Of a stretch of 64,000 nt of DNA, positions 55,327 to 64,000 are shown in pieces. Where the stretch lies: contig OW028576.1 in the NCBI GenBank assembly GCA_932294295.1, forward strand, positions 45,855,128-45,919,127, in the 5' to 3' direction. The notes beneath the pieces were generated by a model. The model saw only the letters and a program-made list of their open reading frames with translations, was not told where the DNA came from and ran no database searches. The stretch's first letter is position 1, and every line of letters begins with the position of its first letter. This DNA is from Alitta virens. Its lineage: Eukaryota > Annelida > Polychaeta > Phyllodocida > Nereididae. Made by a program: the position numbers and the translations under genes.

Positions 55327-56175
55327 ACCTTGGGAAGCAATGAAATGCTTAAAATTTCCAGGAAGCAAAATGTTTCCAATTATTAACAAAAATGTGCTTT
55401 ATCATTCCAGTAGTAAAGTAGTCCCACAGGTAACACTATATTTCAAGAGGTTTCACATACACAAGGGTTAATGATACTTTTTTTTAAATAATCATTCTGC
55501 TATCTCTGGGGTGTTTAGTTGCTGTAGGGTTTTTGCATATTATAACACTGTAGTGTACTGTTTCTGATTGATAAAGAAATCAAAGATATACTTTTGTTTG
55601 TGCACTTCATTGAATAAGTTACTTTTGTTAATACGGTTTTATATCTGAACAGTGTTGAAACACACGTTTGTACACTGATCTTTGTTTTTCTGATGTACAT
55701 CATGTATTGATATTACTAAGCACCTCAATGAATGAGTATGCCTGTTCACAAATGTCACTTGAGGGCATAACATTTTTACAGAATTGCAACTGTCCATGTG
55801 AGATTCCTCAGCCAGGTGTCTCATAACTTTTCAGTTCCCACTTTAACTGTGGGTCTTCATGTGGTTTTTGGGAATTAAAGGCAGCATGGCATGACTAAAT
55901 GTCAATAAACTGACAAGAGGCGAATCATTGACTTCTTGGTGCCAAGCATTGTAAAGTCAGCTCAATATTTCCAATTTCAACCAGACTACACATGTCATAT
56001 AAATGGGACATAGTATTGTATATTGACACAAGGTTACAAATATGTTGGCTGTCATTCAAATCTCTCAATGCATAAATATTAAGTTTGTGTAAAACACACT
56101 GTTGGGCAACAGTGGCAATGAGGGGCAGTCATAGGTATAAAGTTGTAACATAAATTACAGAAACTGAGTATTGTA
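55327..56175. other. 3' flank of the unit 2 epimerase
   Basis: Matches 20,081-20,929; no gene seen. Confidence 0.4.
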
Positions 56176-56341
56176 TTCTACATGTGTACCTAATGGTGGG
56201 TCTTTTACTTGCCCCAGCATGGGCACAAACAGCCAAAGGGGCCTCCCTTGTAATGTCTCTTGTGCATGAAGTGCCAGGTCTGGGATTGAACCCAGGACCT
56301 CCAACTCTGCAATCTTTACTGCATAAGCACTATGAGCTGTC
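56176..56341 (-). repeat. tRNA-derived SINE (family 2, unit 2)
   Basis: Counterpart of 20,930-21,095; uninterrupted. Confidence 0.5.
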
Positions 56342-58441
56342 ACAATGATATTTTGGTGTCACTAAATTTGAACTCAAAGTCATTAGGCAATATTTACCAA
56401 ATTTTTATTAGATAAATGACTTATTCAACAGCTCACATCTCATCACTGCTTATTTTCTTTCTTATCAAGATAACAAGTGCATCTCCTGGTTACAGGGTTA
56501 AGTTTTTGAAATCTGCAGTGTCTCTCTCTTTGAAATTGGAATCTGGGGTCACCAGTACAATCTAACCCTTCTCGGTGTCTCCCAAACAGCCTGAGTAGTC
56601 ATTGGTGGATGCTTTGAAACCAAAATTAAGGATAACCATGAAGACAGCATTGCTGTCTTTGCGTTTGTAAGACAGGATGTCATTGTTCACAACGCCGCAG
56701 TATTCCAAAGCGTTGTTCTGGAATGCAACTGCAAGGTACATCAGAAGGCTTGAACAGCCAGAGGGAGGGTTTTTCTGCACCTGTTGAAAAAATGTCACAT
56801 ATTTTATGTAATGCCATTTAAACCTAAATTGATTTGAGGGAAAAAGTCATCTGACTGGGTTAGTGTCCTTGGAGATCTTTCACTTAAAAAGCAAGCTTGA
56901 CTCAATGAGACCCTGCAGCCAACCATACATATACACTGACCTTGACATTTCTCTCCTTGTAATCAGGGTTCGCAACCAAGTCTTTTCTGCTCTGGAAAAT
57001 CTTACATTTTTCTGGTCATTTCACTGCATTGGAGCATGGCAAGGATCTCTCGAGTACTTTCGATACCTGTCCTAAATGAAATAATACAAAATTCATGCAG
57101 GTGACACAATTTTAGATTAGTCTGTTTCGAGAAGGAATGAATGATTCTTAAGTTTGATCAGTTGTTTTTATTGTCTCGGTGCTGTTGGTCAAATGATTTA
57201 TCACATGAAGACTGCTCGAGATTGAATTTGAACCTGGGAACTTCAGAGGAGCTAGTAAAATATCCAATATATATTCTCTGATCAGCTGCTAACAACCAAT
57301 CAGATTGTAGGAATACCAGTCAATATTAGTCTATGTTGCACTTTGGGGCCCTATGTCACATGATCACCAGTTTTTAATAACTGTTAAGTTATTATAAATT
57401 AAAATTTTCAGAAATGCAGTACTCCTTTTAAGCCATCCCTGATATTTGTTGAACAATTAAAGTTGCATTCTTTAAATATGCAGAATAAATAATGTTTGGA
57501 ACTATACTCGTTCTTTTTTTTTTTGCCTCATTTTTCTTTCAGCAGTTGATCAAGTATAGTCAATTGTGAAATTTTGAGTCACAGTTTTGTGGGATTCAGA
57601 AAGATTATATTGCCATCAGCTTCGCCTCGTGCAATATACGTTTTTTGTACTCTTTCCTCATCCCACAAAAGTGCATGTTGCACTCCGCACCATTCACTAT
57701 TGACTGTGCATGGGTTTAGATAATTACTTCTTGCCCCAAGGGTCCACAATGGCTTCATAGGAGACTTTAATGTCTCTCATGGCAATCCCTTCTCCTTGGT
57801 AACTGGTGGGTGTCCCTGGCAAAGTGCGCAACATCAGATGTATTGCATCTGCATACTTCGGACCTTTCCTAGTGGTTATCCTTGAACGATCATGGTTGCC
57901 TAGCTGTAAGTTAAAGCTAGTACATGTTACAACAATACACACAATTGATTGATTGATTAATTGACTGACTGATTGATCATATGGTGAATCATCTAGAGAT
58001 GAATATATTAATAGCGTGTGTACTGCTCTCTTGATTTCAAATGACAAGACAGGGTTGGATGCTGGCATTCTTTTCATCCAACTGTCAATGAGTTCATGAA
58101 TTTCTTAGCTTCCACAATCTGGTGTGATGGACACCAAGTTGAAATTGAATGATATTTCAGCTCCAGAATGATAGTATTTTTCAGTTTTGTTAAGATCCCA
58201 TGTTTCCATTACCATAAATCTGAAATACCATTTTAGCAATCTGTATGAAACATACCAGGTATTGTCATCACTTGCATGGTTGCAGTTGTTGTTGTTGGCA
58301 TTGGGCACCTTCTGGTTAAGGTCTTTCACTTGATTCTTCTATCCATTCTCCCTTCTCAGTCGGCTAAAAGCTTTATAGCTTATATTCTACTGTTTGTTTT
58401 ACACCTCCAACTAAAATAAAGTTTCATCTTATCTTATCTTA

Positions 58442-58658
58442 TCTTATCTTAGAGGTGGTGGTGTGGGTGGATTAGGGCTTTTCATCCTGTATTTCTGCAC
58501 CATTTGGGCTAATTAGGACAGGCAAGGACCATGGCAATGAGATGAAGGATGAAACAGCCATCCAACTTAGGCTCGACCGGGAATTGAACCCGGGACCCAG
58601 TGGTTGAAAGCCCAGCGCGCTACCACTGAGCTAGGCCCCACCCTCTTATCTTAGAGGT
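58442..58658 (-). repeat. Full-length family 1 SINE with 15-bp target duplication (unit 2)
   Basis: Element at 58,457-58,643 between tcttatcttagaggt copies at 58,442-58,456 and 58,644-58,658. Confidence 0.85.
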
Positions 58659-59635
58659 AGTGATGCACAGTGTTATCGGGGTATATCCTCTGGTACACTG
58701 ATGGTGGTGAGGGTGCTTCTGTCAGTTAACATGGCTTTACTTTCATACTCTGCGAACACTTCCCTCCATTCTCTTATCGCCTCATGAAGATCATCCTGCT
58801 CTTGGGAGTAGATGTGGTTGTAGGCAAATTATTCATCCTGGATGATCAGCAATTCAATAATGGTAATGTGAAAGTGCAGACATTGTTATTTAAATCAAAT
58901 GGTGTAATGCAAAATGCTACCAACCTATTGGTTGCACAGCTTCCCGCGCTAAATTCTGATTGGTTGGAGCAAGGGGACCACAAGCAGCAGTATTTCTAGT
59001 GTATTTTAATGTACAATTGATGCCTTATGACATTTATATTTTAATGAATTTTAACTTCTTGTTTTAAGCAAGTTGCATTTATTGAATCAAATGGCAACAC
59101 AAATCTTGCACTGAAAAGCAAATTGAGAGATACCTGAAGAGGCCGACTTAGGCAGCAGTCACAGTTTGAGGTGTTCTCTGGAAATAACCTTTTTGATTTA
59201 TATTACCTCTTTCAAACCTGTGTTTTCCAAAAGTGGTTCGTCTTTGTGGTAGTGATTTTCCCACAAGAAATGAATCGCATCCACACTGAGGCCGTCTACT
59301 CCCAAACTCAACCAGAACCTTAACACATCCTGGGAGAGAATGATAAAATTATTATTGATAATATTTAGTAGGAACCGTGCTGCTAAGACTGCCCTTGGAA
59401 ATTTCTGAAGTGATGACATCAATAAAATCCCAGAACATCAATTTGATGATGTTATAATTCTGGGATTTTTATTCCATTTTAATCACAGGTTTTGTGACCA
59501 TTATTTGGAGCCTAGGTACCCATATTTAAATATTATTTATAACAAAGACATGATTAATTATTAAAAAAAAAACTTTCATCTCCTCCCTGACTTTCTCATT
59601 CTTGTAACTTAGGTCTGGTTGTTCCTTGACGTTAA

Positions 59636-59758
59636 TGGCCAATTGTGCTAAATTGCATTTTCCATGTGTTTGGATAAACGCATGGTTTTTTCCTTATTAA
59701 TTAGCTTTTTCCATGCGATTATCCTTCTCATGGAAAACGCACGTGGCACATTTGGCCA
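59636..59758. mobile_element. MITE-like insertion in a GH13 exon (unit 2)
   Basis: Counterpart of 24,406-24,528. Confidence 0.6.
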
Positions 59759-60683
59759 TGTAGGCATGGTAATAGAACTGTCGTCTTTCCTCTACCCACT
59801 CCCAGGCGGGACCACCAAAGATGCTGAGCTGTGCAAATGAGTTTAAATAAATGAGTTTAAATAAACATTAGTCATGATGTTGACAAAAAATATTGCAGTT
59901 TGATATAGCAAAATGAAATGATACTTACCCAGTTATTAGGAGGTGCTCTTGTACCATCACTCCAACATAATAATCTGCATAAGGATTGTCCTTGTCATCC
60001 TTCTTAGAAGCCTTGAACCAGCTATGAAGATCACTGGTGTGGTTTGGGACGAAGCCATAACGTTTATGCCTGATGACAACGATTAATAATATGTAAGAAA
60101 TATTTATGAAAATCTAAATCGTGCATTAAAAATTATGTAGACGAACTACCACCTAATCTTTTGTAAATTGTATTGCCTTTGTTAGTTGTCTATTTAAGTA
60201 ATCACAAAAGTTGTTTCACTAAAAAAAATACTGATAGATAAATGGAAAAGTATTGTGAAAAGGATTTATGAATGCTTGTGTTGCATACATTCACACAGTT
60301 TATTTATCATATATGTCATTTATTTTTTTCATTTATTTTTAATGAGGGACATCTGGTCATGTAGGGGATGAGTAGACAATAAGAAAAAGAAAGCAAAAAA
60401 AAATTAAAAAATTGATTCCAGTTGACCCCTGGTTATATATTTGAGCCTGGTTGCATAGGTGGTAATTATCCTGCAAAAAATAAGTTATCAATATTATTTC
60501 AATTCATACAGTAGTGAGTTCATATTTAAATTGGTTGGTCATGTGACTTGTTATGTCAGATATAACAGTAACAGGAAGGACAGTAACAGGATTGACATTA
60601 AAGCATAGATCTCACATAGCCGGAAAGCGATGGAAAATCCATGGTTGATATGTAGACCCTAAATTGACGGAATGACCACGTAA

Positions 60684-61109
60684 TTGTTACATAATAGGGG
60701 CGTTGGTATTAGTTGCCTTATGTCAACATCCGCTAATAAACTCAAACAGGAATTAAGAAGGGCAAAGGCATATGGAGTAGTTGATGTAGGAGCCGATGTT
60801 GCACCTAAAACCTTTGTCGAGAAAAAGGTCAATGCAGATGGTGCAGTGATTGACAAACAGTTCAGCGTGAGTGGGAAACACATGGAACTGGAGATAATTC
60901 TTCAGAAAGAGCTCCAGCATCAACCCAAGCTTGGTTTGCAGCAGATAAAGGGAGAAGGTCCACATACAGTCTATTTTAAGGTTTGGCATGACCATGGTGA
61001 TCTGTGTGGTCACAGTCATTTTTTGAGCACTGTTATGGTGATGTATGATGAAAATATTCACACATCTGAAAGTCAACGACTTGTTGAGAAACCTGTTGTC
61101 AATTTCTAG
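60684..61109 (+). CDS. Unidentified 141-aa protein (unit 2)
   Basis: Identical in protein sequence to the unit 1 frame (25,454-25,879), including the WHDHGDLCGHSH motif. Function unknown; see unit 1 for the likely internal start. Confidence 0.45.
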   Translation: MLHNRGVGISCLMSTSANKLKQELRRAKAYGVVDVGADVAPKTFVEKKVNADGAVIDKQFSVSGKHMELEIILQKELQHQPKLGLQQIKGEGPHTVYFKVWHDHGDLCGHSHFLSTVMVMYDENIHTSESQRLVEKPVVNF

Positions 61110-62724
61110 TGTTGGAGATCAGCTTTCTTATAGCCGTTGCCAGTGCAAATACGTCATGCAGTGGTCGCCCATTTAAAAAATGTTGCTGACTGCATTGAGC
61201 TCATGGTGGAAATAGAGGGGGAGAGATTTGACATTGCTTGATGGACAAGACCAGCACCTGAGAGGTGGCCCAAAAATGGAGCACTTTAGAGACAAAAGCT
61301 CAATGCAGGTACATTAGTATGCTGTTCATATGTAGATTACCCGAGCTCTCTTTGTGTGAGCCTTTGTTATTCCTTTGCTTTAAATCTATGCCTCCATGGG
61401 GCCGGCTTTAAATTAAAATTGAGAAGAATAAAATATAATAGCAAAGACAAGATGCTTTGTTTATAATGCTAACTGTAAGCAACTTGGTTTAAACATATTT
61501 TTATTCAGTTTTGCCAAATAGCGGCATCCAGCTGTGGTTGATTCATTGTCGTATGACTTAGGATGATGAATGATGACTATGTTCATAAAATTACCATTTA
61601 TTGCATTTCTGTCTTAATTATTTGTTCAATTTCATCTTTTTATGAAACAAAGTCCAGAGTACCATGATTTAGGCTCATAAATTTAGACAAAGAAATGGAG
61701 TTTTCACATCTTACAAAATAGGGTGTTACATTACTGGAATTGCTTTTTTTACTGCCAATCTATATAATATTTATATCCAGGGGTTCCCCTAGCATTTTCA
61801 TGTTCTTCAAATTTCTCAATCTCAAATGCTGGCTGGCAGGCATCGTGCTGTCAAAAGCAGGCACATTATATGTGCTCTAATACATCAGGTGTTCAAAGTG
61901 ACTTTATACAAAGTGACTTCAAACTACATTAATTACATAGCACACTGATGCTTACGCCTCTTATTACTGGCCCATCCCCTAACATGTATGTGTCTTTCCT
62001 CCGGCCTGCTTTGTGCACATCCTTTGTATTATAGTTAGATTATATATTGATTCTTTATGTCCATTGTCATTATTTCATTTGTAATATTTCAATTCCAGGT
62101 ATCAGCAGAAGTTGGTAATGCTTGGAAAAGGTTAAAGGATACCCAGAAGAACCCGCCTAAATTGGAACTTTCTCAACAATTTTACAGCAAATCGTGCTGC
62201 CACAGTAACTGTTGTTCGTCCCATCAAACGGAAGCTGCCCCCGGCATGTGATCGGCAGAGCTGTTCAAAAGAGGAGGAAGTAGTTTGTGGATGATGTTCT
62301 TAGCATGATCATGTAAATGCTCTAACTAGGGTTTATTACAGTCAAGACTCAATGTCCCTTATTCAGGGTTCCCTCTAGGAGTAGCCATGTAGCATTATGC
62401 TAATCCAATAGCCATGTGGCTAATCTAATTTTGTACTTTATCATTTGTGGCTAATTTTCAGATGACCATTTACTGTAAAATCTATCCAACCGTGGCTAAT
62501 CATTTTCAAATTGGGAGAGATCTCTGCTTATTTTCTGCAAGAAACACACCTTAGGGCCTGGTGCAAAAAAATGAAGCCAAACTGTGACATGTCCCAAGCT
62601 TTATATTTTGTGGTTGTTGTGCTTCATAAAAACTCGCAACATCCTAAATAACTGTAATTTTTGTATTAATACTATTCTAAGTTAAATTTTTTCATTATTT
62701 CATTTGTATGCTCTAGGTTAATGC
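61110..62724 (+). other. Non-coding sequence with a short exon-like ORF (unit 2)
   Basis: Matches 25,880-27,494. The exon-like frame 62,057-62,251 (VSAEVGNAWKR..CCHSNCC) follows the acceptor aattccag. Confidence 0.35.
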
Positions 62725-62937
62725 TCAATCTAATAAAGGGCGGGGGCCTAGCTCAGAGATAGCGCTCTGGGCTACCAACCGGTGGGTCCCGGGTTCATTT
62801 CCCGATCGAGCCTAAGTTGGATGGCTGTTTCATCCTTCATCTCATTGCCATGGTCTCTGCCTGTCCTAATTAGCCCAGCTGGTGCAGAAATACAGGACGT
62901 AAAGCCCTAATCACCCACCCACCATCAATCTAATAAA
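62725..62937 (+). repeat. Family 1 SINE with 13-bp target duplication (unit 2)
   Basis: Element at 62,738-62,924 between tcaatctaataaa copies at 62,725-62,737 and 62,925-62,937. Confidence 0.85.
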
Positions 62938-63602
62938 AATTAACACAATTCAACAATCATTTAATATCCATTTGTACAAGCTGCAAATTCATTATATCAT
63001 TGTTCTAATTGGCCTATAACACAAGCATACCGGTGGTGTGGTCCGTTAATTTAATTTTTTGTGAAAGAGTTAGGCAGAGAATTTCAGAAAATTTACAATT
63101 AGGCATAACGCTCAGGAGACCCATTTGTATTTTTGTTGGGCTCTCACTAACCTGTAAACATAAGGAACTGCGACAATAGTCTGGTATGCTATGAAGAACA
63201 TATAAAACCATGAGTTTATACTATTATTTTTTCTTTACTAGATCAATAAATTTGTGCAAAATAATCATCCCTCCAATTCATACATATCAGTGTCACAGGG
63301 AAAAAGTTGGATTTAAGTTTGAGCTACCGATATTTTCACAACTATTATCACTACCTTTCAGCAAAATTTCAGCAATCTATATGCTAGATTACCTGCATTA
63401 ATGCATAATTTCTTCGATAATACATCAAATGAGGAAATTTTCATATGTTTAGTCTTGTTCGAAAATGTTAGTTTGAAATATTGAATTATTCGCACAAATT
63501 ATGGAAATTCATCAGTAATATGGTATTTAACCGAATTCAAACTGTCTCACTAAAAATGGTAAAAAATGCCATTTTTCTGTTCATTTGGTTATAGAATGAA
63601 AA
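62938..63602. other. Non-coding; unit 2/unit 3 border and 3.2 kb deletion joint
   Basis: Follows unit 1's pattern to about 63,480, then matches 13,115-13,249. At about 63,617 it jumps to sequence matching 16,463, omitting about 3.2 kb (tandem repeats, microsatellite and the Polinton target). Confidence 0.6.
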
Positions 63603-63831
63603 TCGGTAAACTGATTTCTGCACACATCATAGCAACATAGCAACTACGGAGAACATTTGTGCCTAACAACATTGGTACTTGAGCACAAAGCTGTAAGTTC
63701 AAAGTCACTAAATAAGGCAAGGTATGGACCCCACCAACACTTATTTCCAGGGTGTCTATATTCTGAAGCTCCACCCCTGACAAACTTTCATACAAGGACT
63801 TACTAATGGTGGAAATTTGAGAACCGGTATC
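63603..63831 (-). pseudogene. Retropepsin fragment (unit 3), internally deleted
   Basis: Same DTGSQIS..LLGTNVL fragment with a deletion between YL and AQVPMLLGTNVL. Directly continuous with the zinc-knuckle remnant to its right. Confidence 0.65.
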
Positions 63832-63879
63832 TTACAAGGTCTTAACTGGAAGTCCACCATTTTCCTTGATTTTCACCCT

Positions 63880-64000
63880 GACCACCATACCCTTTAACAG
63901 GGACCTGCTCTAGTTTTCCAGACAAGAGTATTTCAAGTTACCAAACTTACCACATTTGTGACAAGGACACAAAACCCTTCGAGGATTGCTAAAACGCTGT
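63880..64000 (-). pseudogene. Gag zinc-knuckle-like remnant
   Basis: Minus-strand reading has CPCHKCGKFGNLKYSC, close to a CCHC knuckle of a retroelement gag but without the usual His. It precedes the protease fragment, as expected of gag-pro order. Units 1 and 2 lose this sequence after ttaccaaac, so unit 3 keeps more of the original element. It runs off the window. Confidence 0.5.

Larger units (their letters stand above)
56433..60069 (-). pseudogene. GH13 maltase/rBAT-like gene, 5'-deleted and decayed (unit 2)
   Basis: Near copy of the unit 1 pseudogene: the same 5' deletion, the same 1-nt loss in the GYVP region, the same frameshift after YYV, the same stem-loop insertion and the same TAA after ITPDCGS. 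The last exon (56,798-56,562) lacks 27 bp present in unit 1 around the AFQNNALEYCG segment. Retained blocks: FWLSLGVDGLSVDAIHFL near 59,300, RFMVMETWDLN near 58,205, LGNHDRSR near 57,885. Confidence 0.8.

Overview
The window is animal nuclear DNA: GT-AG introns, tRNA-derived SINEs, a Tc1 transposon, long AT-rich non-coding stretches and a complete Polinton/Maverick element. It looks like a marine-invertebrate type of genome; the sequence alone does not fix the species. There are no bacterial genes, rRNA genes, true tRNA genes or CRISPR arrays.

Host backbone. The sequence outside the Polinton is a tandem array of a ~15 kb unit. Unit 0 is partial (1 to ~13.1 kb). Unit 1 runs ~13.1-28.25 kb. Unit 2 runs ~28.25-63.48 kb and is split by the Polinton. 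Unit 3 begins at ~63.48 kb and carries a ~3.2 kb deletion. Each full unit holds, in order: a retrotransposon protease remnant (-); a two-exon glucose-6-phosphate 1-epimerase-like gene (+); SINEs; a decayed multi-exon GH13 maltase/rBAT-like gene (-); and an unidentified 141-aa ORF (+). The epimerase is open in units 1 and 2 but has a premature stop in unit 0. Units 1 and 2 are nearly identical, with no indel over the 2.5 kb compared left of the Polinton site, so that duplication is recent. Unit 0 is more diverged and alone carries a nested Tc1 element, a 0.9 kb insertion and an inverted fold-back segment.

Polinton (30,922-50,995; 20,074 bp). It has 44-bp perfect terminal inverted repeats and a 6-bp target duplication (gttgac), and the empty site survives in unit 1 at 15,766-15,771. 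The left arm is transcribed rightward: protein-primed DNA polymerase B with all exonuclease and polymerase motifs, then two spliced genes for type I membrane proteins with LRRNT-like cysteine patterns. The right arm is transcribed leftward: a spliced protein with two PC4-like domains, two small basic proteins, the packaging ATPase, the double-jelly-roll major capsid protein (F54H12.2-like), a basic protein, the penton-like minor capsid protein, the chromodomain integrase, a two-helix membrane protein and a subterminal orphan. Seven of these genes are packed with gaps of 35 nt or less, or overlap. The arms converge on an AT-rich zone of tandem repeats. No adenain-type protease is recognisable.

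The most unusual part is the spliced accessory set inside the Polinton: two membrane-protein genes (one with six exons and a duplicated exon) and the spliced double-PC4 gene, alongside an otherwise intronless virus-like gene set.
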